Source: a virus. From it: a stretch of DNA of 61,757 bases. How positions within the stretch are numbered: the first letter of the stretch is position 1; every line of letters begins with the position of its first letter. The DNA is taken from positions 1 through 61,757 of IMG/VR virus record IMGVR_UViG_3300049629_000170. One strand, written 5' to 3'. Shown here piece after piece: positions 1 to 5,983 of this stretch. A program made the translations under genes and the position numbers. The notes beneath the pieces were generated by a model. The model did not search any database, had not been told where the DNA came from, and saw only the letters and a program-made list of their open reading frames with translations.

Positions 1-265
1 TAGATTGTAAGCAAGCAACTGCTGCTAGGATTACTCCTTGCTTAGTAAGTTCTGCTGTAATTCCTGAATCATTAAGAATAACATCCTTCTCTGTGATAAC
101 TTCTTTTATCACCTTGGTCTTAGTTATTACCTCTGATTCTGGAAACATAAATGATACTAATAGCAATACTGCAAAGATAACATTAATAGTTAAAGAGATG
201 TGAAAATACTTCTGATAATTGGGAGCTTTTGATAAGCTAAGATCTTGATTTTGTTTGTAGTACAT
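1..265 (-). CDS. Membrane-anchored protein, cut by left edge
   Basis: Reading leftward from the ATG at 265, the frame stays open to the window edge, giving about 88 residues of a longer protein. A polar N-terminus of about 22 residues is followed by one hydrophobic helix (residues about 26-42, rich in V, F, L and I). A charged segment with K-T-K-V-I-K-E-V repeats comes next, then the start of a soluble domain (ITAELTKQGVILAAVACLQ). This looks like a single-pass protein whose catalytic part lies outside the window. The last residues faintly recall the first helix of glucosaminidase/transglycosylase domains, but that is a guess. Confidence 0.6.
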   Translation of the reverse strand, partial: MYYKQNQDLSLSKAPNYQKYFHISLTINVIFAVLLLVSFMFPESEVITKTKVIKEVITEKDVILNDSGITAELTKQGVILAAVACLQS

Positions 266-332
266 GATTGTTAATATTAAATGTGAAACATAAATTAAGG
301 CAACAACTATGCCAAATGGTAATAATTAGAAC

Positions 333-359
333 TTAGGGCAGGTATCTCTCCTACCCTAA
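333..359 (-). terminator. Hairpin after the 367-759 gene
   Basis: A 10-bp inverted repeat with one mismatch (TTAGGGCAGG at 333-342 against CCTACCCTAA at 350-359) lies just beyond the stop codon of the minus-strand gene ending at 367. The run of T after the stem is short, so this may be a weak terminator or a 3'-end stabilising hairpin. Confidence 0.45.
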
Positions 360-366
360 ATTAAAG

Positions 367-759
367 TTAAATAGTATCGTCTTGCCAGTTAATAACGCTT
401 ACTACTTCAGACTCTTCTATAAAAGTCTTAAGATAATTCTTACCTACCTTGTAGTCTCCTAGAATGATATCATGGATGACTTGGTAGTCTTGAGGTACTA
501 TTACTTCTTTGATAAAGGTAATAGTTTGCTTAGTAGTAGGAAGTTCTCTTAATCCTCTTAAGTAAGTCTTTTCATCAATCATAGACTTAACTGTTAGGTG
601 TTTAAACATCCTTTTAATCTCTCTTTCTTGGATACGATCTAGCTTATCTAAGCTAGTAATCCTACCTTTCAGATTGAAAGACCTAAATTGTGGCTTCTCC
701 TCCTTTACGGAGTAGACTTTCTCTGCTACAATAGCAGTCGAAGTGATTCTTTTTCTCAT
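367..759 (-). CDS. Hypothetical protein, 130 aa
   Basis: No family is recognised. The protein is basic at its N-terminus (MRKRIT), mixed-charge throughout, and has no signal peptide or membrane segment, so it is probably cytoplasmic. The central part (residues about 40-75) is rich in K, R and E and likely helical. It sits in the minus-strand arm between the membrane-anchored gene at the left edge and a non-coding RNA block, and it is closed by the hairpin at 333-359. Confidence 0.6.
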   Translation of the reverse strand: MRKRITSTAIVAEKVYSVKEEKPQFRSFNLKGRITSLDKLDRIQEREIKRMFKHLTVKSMIDEKTYLRGLRELPTTKQTITFIKEVIVPQDYQVIHDIILGDYKVGKNYLKTFIEESEVVSVINWQDDTI

Positions 760-800
760 ATAAATGTATTTTAAGTGTTTCTAAATTAGATACCTGTTAA

Positions 801-829
801 AAGAAAAAGGAGGCCCAATAACCTCCTTT
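801..829 (-). terminator. Rho-independent terminator of the tRNA-Leu/ncRNA unit
   Basis: The inverted repeat AAAGGAGG (806-813) / CCTCCTTT (822-829) forms an 8-bp stem. On the minus strand it is followed by CTTTTTC, a U-rich tail. It lies downstream of the minus-strand unit holding tRNA-Leu and the structured block at 875-1164, and no coding gene ends immediately before it. This supports minus-strand transcription of that non-coding block. Confidence 0.7.
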
Positions 830-874
830 GACGTAATACAGATATGAAAAAGATTTTAACCACTCATTGGTTAG

Positions 875-1164
875 GGCTAATATTGGTTAGCCTTTGCAGT
901 TAGGATAAACGCTAATCTATCCTAACTAAAAAGTCCTGGAAGCAGATCTTACGGTATGCAACCAGGAACATTTAAAAAACAACTTCTTGCATGCTCACCA
1001 TGCTTGTAGATTTTACTGGACATAGTTTACTGTCCACCTGTTGACGTGCACATCAGAGCAGGGTCCATCACAGTTCACTTTGGGTCATGTAACTCATTTG
1101 GGTAATTACTCCCAAGAGCCAAAGTATCTTTCAACGGTGCTAATCCGCCCTCTGTAAGGAGTTG
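875..1164 (-). ncRNA. Candidate structured non-coding RNA beside tRNA-Leu
   Basis: There is no ORF of note here, but stem-loops are ordered along the whole stretch. A closing stem (980-986 with 1158-1164) encloses hairpins at 989-993/999-1003, 1017-1022/1031-1036, and a nested pair 1078-1083/1119-1124 around 1098-1102/1111-1115. Outside it are hairpins 875-880/887-892, 898-907/918-927 (10 bp perfect) and 934-939/962-967. A TATATTTG box (1284-1291, minus) precedes tRNA-Leu and a terminator lies at 801-829, so tRNA and RNA probably share one transcript. No RNA family is recognised and the function is unknown. Confidence 0.5.
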
Positions 1165-1169
1165 TTTTT

Positions 1170-1258
1170 TGGTACTATTGATGGGAATCGAACCCATACT
1201 GACATTGCTGTCAACAGGATTTTAAGTCCTGCGTGTCTACCTATTCCACCACAATAGC
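1170..1258 (-). tRNA. tRNA-Leu (UAA)
   Basis: The minus strand folds as a class II tRNA. The acceptor GCTATTG pairs with CAATAGT through one G-U at the end. The anticodon stem CAGGA/TCCTG has loop CTTAAAA with anticodon TAA. The variable arm is long and the T-arm contains GGTTCGATTCC. The discriminator is A and CCA is encoded in the DNA (1170-1172). It reads UUA, a very common leucine codon in this AT-rich genome, so it probably supplements the host tRNA pool during late expression. Confidence 0.95.
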
Positions 1259-1262
1259 ATGA

Positions 1263-1282
1263 AGGGAGCCTTACGACTCCCT
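1263..1282 (-). terminator. Hairpin between gene 1302-1898 and tRNA-Leu
   Basis: A 6-bp stem AGGGAG (1263-1268) / CTCCCT (1277-1282) lies just past the stop codon of the 198-aa gene and directly before tRNA-Leu. There is no U-run, so it may be a 3' processing or stabilising hairpin rather than a true terminator. Confidence 0.4.
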
Positions 1283-1283
1283 A

Positions 1284-1291
1284 CAAATATA
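1284..1291 (-). promoter_or_regulatory. Possible -7 box (TATATTTG) for tRNA-Leu/ncRNA
   Basis: On the minus strand this reads TATATTTG, identical to the -7 box of several plus-strand promoters in the window. It sits between the 198-aa gene and tRNA-Leu. No TTG is seen 19 bp upstream, so the assignment rests on the -7 box and position alone. Confidence 0.4.
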
Positions 1292-1301
1292 ATTCATTTA
1301 G

Positions 1302-1898
1302 TTAAATTACTTCTGCTTTAGCTTTAGATTTAACTTTGTTTTCTTTGAGTGCTTCTACACCAGCAGCCATAGAAATCATACTACGAGATAGGTTTTGATC
1401 TTGCTTAAGAGTAGCATCAAACATACCTGGTTCAGCAAATTCCACAGTAGTGTAGATTAAAGCACCTTCGAAAGTTAACTCTTGACCATCACGAGTCTTT
1501 TTAACAGACCATTGAGGCTTAAGAGAACCATCAGCATTTTTTACTACTGCATCATCAGTAGTATCTACTCTGCGAAGGATTAAATCTTCGCCTAACAAAT
1601 TTTTGCCAGATACGTTAAGTTCTACGCTATCTAAGTACTCATAGGTATCAATGTGTTCTGCAGTAAACCCAAAAGAAGAAAAGTCTTTAGTAAAGTTATC
1701 TTCAGTATAGTTTAAGAGAAAAGTTTTACGATTAACCAAACCGTTACCCAAAGCACGACTAAGCATACGTTGGTGAGCAGATTGATTGCCTGGAGTGAAA
1801 CACTCGAACATTACAGTAATAGGAGCTTTGATACCAGAGTTCCTCCAAGCTTTGCTGGCAAAAGCCAAATTGGTTGATTTTAAATCTTCGTAATTCAT
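1302..1898 (-). CDS. Hypothetical protein, 198 aa
   Basis: The family is not recognised. The protein is soluble, with no signal peptide. The middle (residues about 75-155) alternates polar and hydrophobic residues as in a beta-rich fold, and the C-terminus is Lys/Ala-rich (KSKAKAEVI). The start is preceded by an unusual A-rich tandem repeat (1911-1942), the kind of leader that favours strong translation in Bacteroidetes, so it may be made in large amounts. An abundant early nucleic-acid-binding protein is possible, but no motif proves it. Confidence 0.65.
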   Translation of the reverse strand: MNYEDLKSTNLAFASKAWRNSGIKAPITVMFECFTPGNQSAHQRMLSRALGNGLVNRKTFLLNYTEDNFTKDFSSFGFTAEHIDTYEYLDSVELNVSGKNLLGEDLILRRVDTTDDAVVKNADGSLKPQWSVKKTRDGQELTFEGALIYTTVEFAEPGMFDATLKQDQNLSRSMISMAAGVEALKENKVKSKAKAEVI

Positions 1899-1910
1899 AA
1901 TTTTGTTTTT

Positions 1911-1942
1911 AGTTTTTTAGTTTTTTAGTTTTTTAGTTTTTT
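1911..1942. repeat. Four perfect 8-bp tandem repeats in a 5' leader
   Basis: AGTTTTTT is repeated four times without change, flanked on both sides by similar GTTTTT runs. On the coding (minus) strand it is an AAAAAACT array ending 12 bases before the ATG of the 198-aa gene. It fits an A-rich translation-enhancing leader, and such a repeat can also change length by slippage. Confidence 0.85.
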
Positions 1943-1946
1943 GTTT

Positions 1947-2276
1947 TTAATTGTCTTCTAATACTGTTACTTTATCTTTCTCATAAATATAAATAGGCCC
2001 TATATAGCCGTCTTTAATAAGATAAGTCTTTTCACAGTCTTGTAATTTGTAAGAGATGATCATGTTCCATTCTGAGAACTTAAACACGAAGCAATCTATT
2101 ACTTTAGGAGGATTAGGATTACCTTCTCCTATGAGATCTTCAATAAAGAGAGTATCTGAATGCGTTAAGCGTTCAAGTTTTACACAGCTATCAGAACAAA
2201 GAGATCTAATAGGAAATAATTGGGCTTTTAGATTAGTAAAGCCGTTTAAAATTAAGATAAAGAACAGTTTTTTCAT
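1947..2276 (-). CDS. Small exported protein, 109 aa
   Basis: The N-terminus is a clear signal peptide: two lysines, a hydrophobic stretch (LFFILILNGF) and a cut site near LKA-Q. The mature part of about 90 residues has four cysteines in two pairs (positions about 27/31 and 62/79), which could form disulfides in the periplasm. No family is recognised. It lies between the ParB-like gene and the 198-aa gene on the same strand. Confidence 0.6.
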   Translation of the reverse strand: MKKLFFILILNGFTNLKAQLFPIRSLCSDSCVKLERLTHSDTLFIEDLIGEGNPNPPKVIDCFVFKFSEWNMIISYKLQDCEKTYLIKDGYIGPIYIYEKDKVTVLEDN

Positions 2277-2289
2277 AGTTTTAAATTAA

Positions 2290-2309
2290 AGGGGCCATTG
2301 CTGACCCCT
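2290..2309 (-). terminator. Hairpin after the ParB-like gene
   Basis: AGGGG (2290-2294) pairs with CCCCT (2305-2309), directly beyond the stop of the gene ending at 2318. It is followed on the minus strand by TTTAATTTAAAA, a fair match to an intrinsic terminator. Confidence 0.5.
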
Positions 2310-2317
2310 AGTTTTAA

Positions 2318-3277
2318 TTACAAGCCTTTACGCAAGAACTCAAGTGCAATTTCTTTCTTAGAAGCACAGAATCTCAATTGATCTGCATTTTCTTTTACAT
2401 ACGACATCAAAGCTTTATGCTTAGCGTTAGTATAAGTTTCTTCTGTAAAGATATTAATAGCAGCACGAGTTAATGCTCTTGTAGACCATCTGTCCATTTT
2501 AGGAACAATAGTAAGCAAGTTTGCTACACGTTGACAGGCTAATTCAGATTTAGCAAAGTCAGGCATTTCAAATTTACCTGCTTTCATAGTCTTAACAGCT
2601 TCACCACCGTCATTACCTGTAGATGCGGTAATAACAACATCAAAGTCTAAGTTGTACTTTTTCTTCAAGAAAATAAGTTGCTTATAATCTTCTTTAGATT
2701 GAGCCCAGGCATTTACATAATCGCCTTGTTTCCAAGATCTAGAAGAAGAATTAAGCATAGCAACTAATTCAGTAAGCTGTTCAACATTTTCAATTCCATT
2801 TACAACTACATAAGGAATAGGAATACCTAAACGCATACAAGCCATAAGAGCATGTTGACCGTCTGCTACATACTTACACATATAACCATCAATAAAGTCT
2901 ATTTCTACTACGATGATAGGACGAATCATACCATACATTTGAATAGAATTAGCTAAACGGTCAATGTGTTTTAAGATAAGAGTACGTTGAACACCTGGCA
3001 AAAAGTTAAGTGTTTCGTTTGCTTTAAGCCACTTTAAGTTGTTTTTAAGACTGTTTCCGCTTACATACAACATCTTGTTAGTCTTAGCTACTGCTGTTTT
3101 AGTAACTTCTTTAGCTTTCTCCATAAAACTAATAGGAGTAGTTTTAGTTACTGTTGTTTCTTTAGAAACAATAACATTTTTACGAGGACGACCTTTTCTA
3201 CGAGGAGTAGGAGTTGGTGCGTCATTTTTGGTTACCAATTTAACCTTTAATTTGTTTGTTTTCTTTGTTGTTTTCAT
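2318..3277 (-). CDS. ParB/Srx-like domain protein, 319 aa
   Basis: The N-terminus (residues 1-55) is basic and disordered with an AT-hook-like RRKGRPRK motif, so DNA contact is likely. Residues about 80-165 resemble the ParB/sulfiredoxin nuclease-like fold: a segment ending RPIIVVE, then ADGQHALMACMRLGIPIPYV, which corresponds to the family's G-x-H-R-x-x-A box with Q-H in place of the usual pair. The rest (165-319) is helical and polar. Phage proteins of this type act in segregation, transcription control or replication. The fold call is fair; the role is unknown. Confidence 0.65.
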   Translation of the reverse strand: MKTTKKTNKLKVKLVTKNDAPTPTPRRKGRPRKNVIVSKETTVTKTTPISFMEKAKEVTKTAVAKTNKMLYVSGNSLKNNLKWLKANETLNFLPGVQRTLILKHIDRLANSIQMYGMIRPIIVVEIDFIDGYMCKYVADGQHALMACMRLGIPIPYVVVNGIENVEQLTELVAMLNSSSRSWKQGDYVNAWAQSKEDYKQLIFLKKKYNLDFDVVITASTGNDGGEAVKTMKAGKFEMPDFAKSELACQRVANLLTIVPKMDRWSTRALTRAAINIFTEETYTNAKHKALMSYVKENADQLRFCASKKEIALEFLRKGL

Positions 3278-3316
3278 AAATGTTTTTTTTGGTTTTTTGT
3301 TTTTTTGTTTAATTTG

Positions 3317-3391
3317 TGGTAGCCCCTGGGTGAATCGAACACACCATCTCTAGGATGAAATCCTATTGTCCTACCATTAGACGAAAGGGCC
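3317..3391 (-). tRNA. tRNA-Glu (UUC)
   Basis: A 75-nt cloverleaf on the minus strand. The acceptor GGCCCTT pairs with AGGGGCT with one G-U at each end. The anticodon loop ATTTCAT carries TTC on a five-base stem whose outermost pair is A-G. The T-arm GTGTG-TTCGATT-CACCC is normal, followed by discriminator A and an encoded CCA (3317-3319). GAA is a frequent codon in the acidic phage proteins here. Confidence 0.92.
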
Positions 3392-3420
3392 AATTACACT
3401 TTAACCTTAAGTGTGAAGGA

Positions 3421-3570
3421 TTAGTCTATGCCTACTTCTTTAGCAGCATAATAAGCAGAGAAAGCTCGGCTTACACCTTGCTTTCTAAAATACCTGTAAA
3501 AATCTAAGAACTCCGCTAAGAGTCCATAAGATTTAGCTACATACCAATGTTCTAAGAATTGATCTTTCAT
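3421..3570 (-). CDS. Small protein, 49 aa
   Basis: A 49-residue frame starting MKDQFLEHWY and ending in TAA. It overlaps the upstream gene by four bases in an ATGA arrangement, so it is the last gene of a translationally coupled string (4474 down to 3421). The product is helical and aromatic-rich (Y, F, W), without a signal peptide or membrane segment. It is unrecognised; the tight coupling is the main evidence that it is real. Confidence 0.55.
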   Translation of the reverse strand: MKDQFLEHWYVAKSYGLLAEFLDFYRYFRKQGVSRAFSAYYAAKEVGID

Positions 3571-3752
3571 AATATTTCAGTTAAAGAGTTAATTTCTGCT
3601 TTAAGAGTTTCTATGTAACGTTCTTGATCTCTTACCCAATTCTCTTCACCAGAATCCATAGAAGGTACTGTAAAACAAAATAGGTCGTTTTCTGCAGCAT
3701 TTAGTTCTTGATACAAGTAAGTCAATCGGTCTTGAATGTCTTCAGTGTTCAT
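3567..3752 (-). CDS. Small acidic helical protein, 61 aa
   Basis: Two helical stretches rich in E, Q and L (residues 1-22 and 44-61) flank a short loop, suggesting a helical hairpin or short coiled coil. It overlaps both neighbours by four bases (ATGA), placing it inside the coupled cassette 3421-4474. The family is unknown. Confidence 0.55.
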   Translation of the reverse strand: MNTEDIQDRLTYLYQELNAAENDLFCFTVPSMDSGEENWVRDQERYIETLKAEINSLTEIL

Positions 3753-3976
3753 AATGTGATTAAGTTAAGTTCTTCTTTAAGTTGATTAAAAGGGTTGTGT
3801 TCAGTAATTCTGTTTAGTGCTACTTTTAAGTCTTGAGTTTGTTTTAAATAAAACTCATCAGAAATGTTGCCTAACTCATAATCTTCATCTAGTCTTTCTA
3901 AGAAGAAGTATAAGCGGTTAATCTTCATGATGATCACACTAACAGCTAAGGCTTCTACAAATTCTTCTGGGTTCAT
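3749..3976 (-). CDS. Small acidic helical protein, 75 aa
   Basis: All-helical in appearance with heptad-like leucine and isoleucine spacing, acidic overall, no export signal. Start-stop overlaps of four bases join it to the genes on both sides. Its helical, acidic character resembles the 61-aa neighbour, so the two may work together; this is inference from position only. Confidence 0.55.
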   Translation of the reverse strand: MNPEEFVEALAVSVIIMKINRLYFFLERLDEDYELGNISDEFYLKQTQDLKVALNRITEHNPFNQLKEELNLITL

Positions 3977-4068
3977 AGTCTTGAAATTACTAGGTAGTTA
4001 GCATAAGCATCTTCATAAGTCAATGCCCAAATTCTGTAGCCGTCAATGATAAATAGTTGTTTTTCCAT
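3973..4068 (-). CDS. Tiny protein, 31 aa
   Basis: A 31-residue frame (starting MEKQLFIIDGYRIW) links the membrane-protein gene upstream by a TAATG overlap and the 75-aa gene downstream by an ATGA overlap. Perfect coupling on both sides in a region of dense overlapping genes supports expression. No function can be assigned. Confidence 0.5.
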   Translation of the reverse strand: MEKQLFIIDGYRIWALTYEDAYANYLVISRL

Positions 4069-4244
4069 TAGTTTTTAAAAGGTTTAGAATCTACTACTAT
4101 AGAGCCAATGCCTGTAGCAATGGCTCCAATAGAGAAGAAGTTAGAGATAACGGTTAAGCCCATTTGTTCGCTTAGGTATGCTGCTAGAATAGCAACAATA
4201 CAAGCAATCCCTAATAGAAGGGAAAGTAAAGTAAGTCTTTTCAT
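4068..4244 (-). CDS. Small membrane protein, 58 aa
   Basis: Two hydrophobic helices (residues about 4-22 and 30-50) joined by a short polar loop (LSEQMG), with a basic tail. It overlaps the next membrane-protein gene by four bases. A pair of tiny inner-membrane proteins in the early arm could act on the host envelope, for example in superinfection exclusion, but nothing in the sequence shows this. Confidence 0.55.
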   Translation of the reverse strand: MKRLTLLSLLLGIACIVAILAAYLSEQMGLTVISNFFSIGAIATGIGSIVVDSKPFKN

Positions 4245-4474
4245 GCTTCTTGGCTTAAATAGTAAATAGTACCGATAATAGTAAACACACCTACTATAAA
4301 CGTAGTAATGCCTGTATTAAACAATCCATAGAAACATTCAGTAATACTTCCTGCTCCTGAAAGATTTCCAATAATAGCAAGAAAGAAGTTAAAAATAGTA
4401 GTAGTAACTACTAAGAAGACGATTGGGAGAACTACTATCAGCAGTGCTTTCCACATAAATTTAAGTATATTCAT
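4241..4474 (-). CDS. Small membrane protein, 77 aa
   Basis: Two or three hydrophobic helices: residues about 8-34 (LLIVVLPIVFLVVTTTIFNF) and 50-72 (TTFIVGVFTIIGTIYYL). It is the first gene of the coupled minus-strand cassette ending at 3421. The holin-like size does not suffice for that call, because it lies far from the lysis candidates at 26 kb and in the opposite orientation. Confidence 0.55.
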   Translation of the reverse strand: MNILKFMWKALLIVVLPIVFLVVTTTIFNFFLAIIGNLSGAGSITECFYGLFNTGITTFIVGVFTIIGTIYYLSQEA

Positions 4475-4497
4475 ATCTGTTTTGTTCTAATTAAGAG

Positions 4498-4520
4498 AAA
4501 AGGGGATTATTAGTCCCCTT
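4498..4520 (-). terminator. Intrinsic terminator after gene 4519-4812
   Basis: AAGGGG (4500-4505) pairs with CCCCTT (4515-4520), overlapping the stop codon of the 97-aa gene. On the minus strand the stem is followed by TTCTCTTAATT. It separates this gene from the coupled cassette below. Confidence 0.5.
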
Positions 4521-4812
4521 ATAGATTTTTTGCAAGCACTAAAATTTCTACTAAATCATCAGTACTTACACGAGGGTTAACATCTGTACCGTCTGGAGTG
4601 ATAGTCAGATTACCATCATAATAAACATACCAGTTACCATCTTTGTCTATGACAGCAACTTCAGCAGTTGTTACACCCTGATCACAGTAATGACCTGTAC
4701 CAAATCTTACGCTTACATAAACTTTGTTAGCAAACGTAAGACAAAAACCTTCGTCAATAAAGTCTTTAGAGAATCCACGAGTAGTCTCTTTAATACTAAT
4801 GTAGTTATTCAT
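4519..4812 (-). CDS. Hypothetical protein, 97 aa
   Basis: A compact soluble protein with a repeating beta-strand look (VYVSVRFGTG, TTAEVAVIDKDGNWYVYYDG). No signal peptide or known motif. It is bounded by a terminator on its 3' side and the long structured non-coding block on its 5' side, so it could be read from the same minus-strand transcript as that block. Confidence 0.6.
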   Translation of the reverse strand: MNNYISIKETTRGFSKDFIDEGFCLTFANKVYVSVRFGTGHYCDQGVTTAEVAVIDKDGNWYVYYDGNLTITPDGTDVNPRVSTDDLVEILVLAKNL

Positions 4813-4865
4813 ATCTGTTTTCTGTTTAGTTTATACTGATTGGTATTATACCCTTAGGTATAAAA

Positions 4866-4915
4866 AGCACAAGCCATCCTTATGAAGTTATCTCTAGATA
4901 TACTACTCTTGTGCT
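4866..4915 (-). ncRNA. Hairpin at the left end of the 4.9-5.5 kb RNA block
   Basis: AGCACAAG (4866-4873) and CTTGTGCT (4908-4915) form a perfect 8-bp stem, with a small inner hairpin TATC/GATA. It sits beyond the last repeated module and could be the 3' end structure of a minus-strand RNA. Confidence 0.45.
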
Positions 4916-4933
4916 AAACTAGTAGTGTAGTTT

Positions 4934-5100
4934 ACTTCCATCTGCACTCAGTAATAACAGTAGCTCTTTTACAGTATTCTTTCTGTGTTCTAAGAAGCAA
5001 TGCTTCACAGATACCTTCCTGTCGTTCTGTTGGAAGAGAGCACCCTTCCGCTTATTTTACTGTTATTACTGCTCACCCTTTGGAAGTGAGTTGTGGTGCA
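4934..5100 (-). ncRNA. Structured RNA module A (homologous to module B)
   Basis: The order of pairings is: outer stem TGCAC/GTGCA (4943-4947 with 5096-5100); a 14-bp perfect stem 4949-4962 with 5058-5071; inside it GCTCT/AGAGC enclosing two hairpins (TCTGTG/CACAGA with an inner GAAGC/GCTTC, and CTTCC/GGAAG); then a capping hairpin CTCAC-CCTTTGGAA-GTGAG (5072-5090). ACTTCCA (4934-4940) can alternatively pair with TGGAAGT (5081-5087). The same plan recurs at 5380-5532 with compensatory changes, which argues that the RNA fold is selected. Strand is inferred from flanking minus-strand genes. Confidence 0.6.
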
Positions 5101-5107
5101 TTAAAGT

Positions 5108-5295
5108 AATTCAATTGTAATACAAGGCTTGTTGATCTATCTTGTATTTTAACACATTCATTTCCCCATAGTGTCTGATGAGGTAATGGAGAATTATTAC
5201 TTGCTAAGATTAGCATCGTCCATTTTTTTTATCTAGCACCCTTATCTTTTATTTACATTAGCTACTGCAAATAAAGATTAGGTTACAATTGAATT
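5108..5295 (-). ncRNA. Structured RNA domain between modules A and B
   Basis: A perfect 13-bp stem (5108-5120 with 5283-5295) closes a 160-nt loop holding a TACAAG/CTTGTA hairpin at its start, a TGCTA/TAGCA hairpin near 5202-5214, and a stem ATCTTTTATTT/AAATAAAGAT (about 5247-5279). There is no coding frame. It lacks the CCTTnnGAA cap seen in modules A and B, so it is a different domain of the same RNA block. Confidence 0.5.
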
Positions 5296-5298
5296 TCT

Positions 5299-5361
5299 AA
5301 TCGTCTCGTAGACTTAGTAACCCTAACGCACATATTTACTGTGGTTGACGATTGCTAAGTC
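5299..5361 (-). ncRNA. Predicted pseudoknot
   Basis: Two perfect 7-bp stems interlock: AATCGTC (5299-5305) with GACGATT (5347-5353), and GACTTAG (5311-5317) with CTAAGTC (5355-5361). A small hairpin AACC/GGTT (5319-5322 with 5343-5346) sits between. The a-b-a'-b' order is that of an H-type pseudoknot. It connects the 5108-5295 domain to module B. Confidence 0.5.
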
Positions 5362-5379
5362 CCAGGAAACACTCCACTC

Positions 5380-5532
5380 TGCATTCAGTTGTAATCCGTA
5401 TAGCATAACATCTATCTTGCATCCTACAGGAACACTGCTTTACGGATTAAGGGATAGATTGAGTACTTGCTAATACTAATTAAGAATTACAACTGCTATC
5501 CCTTGTGAAGATAGAATGATGCATTAAAGTAA
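5380..5532 (-). ncRNA. Structured RNA module B (homologous to module A)
   Basis: Outer stem TGCAT/ATGCA (5380-5384 with 5519-5523), main stem 5386-5395 with 5486-5495, inner stem TCCGTA/TACGGA (5395-5400 with 5442-5447), and capping hairpin CTATC-CCTTGTGAA-GATAG (5496-5514), then TGCATTAAAGTAA as in module A. Relative to A the outer stem changes C-G to T-A and the cap stem changes CTCAC/GTGAG to CTATC/GATAG, both keeping pairing. Competing pairings (5449-5457 with 5496-5504; 5411-5418 with 5508-5515) suggest it may switch folds. Confidence 0.6.
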
Positions 5533-5539
5533 AGGGAGA

Positions 5540-5692
5540 CTAAGCTCCCTTATTTTCCCATTTAGAATACAGAACACTAATAGCATTACCACATGCTCTA
5601 TATAGTTCTATATTGTCTGCTTCGATAGCATTCTGTCTAATAGTCAATAGTTCATTCAATGAACAAGTTGACAAATCTTTAATCTTTTCCAT
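5540..5692 (-). CDS. Small helical protein, 50 aa
   Basis: A 50-residue frame on the minus strand (starting MEKIKDLSTC) ending in TAG inside the small hairpin AGGGAG/CTCCCT (5532-5549). The product is helical and mildly acidic, without export signals. It lies between two structured non-coding stretches. There is no homology evidence; it is listed because it is the only coherent frame here and has a normal start. Confidence 0.45.
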   Translation of the reverse strand: MEKIKDLSTCSLNELLTIRQNAIEADNIELYRACGNAISVLYSKWENKGA

Positions 5693-5713
5693 ACCCACTC
5701 ATAAGAGTGACGC

Positions 5714-5854
5714 ACTATGCCTAAATGGCTGTTTAAGGTCGCATAGTCGACCAAGCAAAACTTTCGCTTAGAGTTAGATAACGTCTCTGATACAAGAGAC
5801 GAATAAGAATAACAGATAACAACTTATAAGAGATTATATAAGAGGTTATAAGTT
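5714..5854 (-). ncRNA. Further stem-loops upstream of the 50-aa gene
   Basis: No gene is seen between 5693 and 6145. The left part has three strong hairpins: ACTATGC/GCATAGT (5714-5720 with 5741-5747), CGTCTC/GAGACG (5782-5787 with 5796-5801) and a 9-bp AACTTATAA/TTATAAGTT (5821-5829 with 5846-5854). They may belong to the same RNA system as 4866-5532 or to the leader of the minus-strand transcript. Confidence 0.4.
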
Positions 5855-5983
5855 AGTAAGGTTAATAGGGATTTTACTTATTGGTCATATCACAACCTAA
5901 AAGGTATTAAAATCCACTATTTTGGACAGTGAGAAAGAAGATAGAGAGGGAAGAATCCCTCTTTTTATCTACTTTCTGACTTC

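Noticed and set aside
5299-5361. HDV-like ribozyme
   Set aside because: Stem order is similar, but the catalytic cytosine region and P4 position are not present; only one base joins the two 3' strands.
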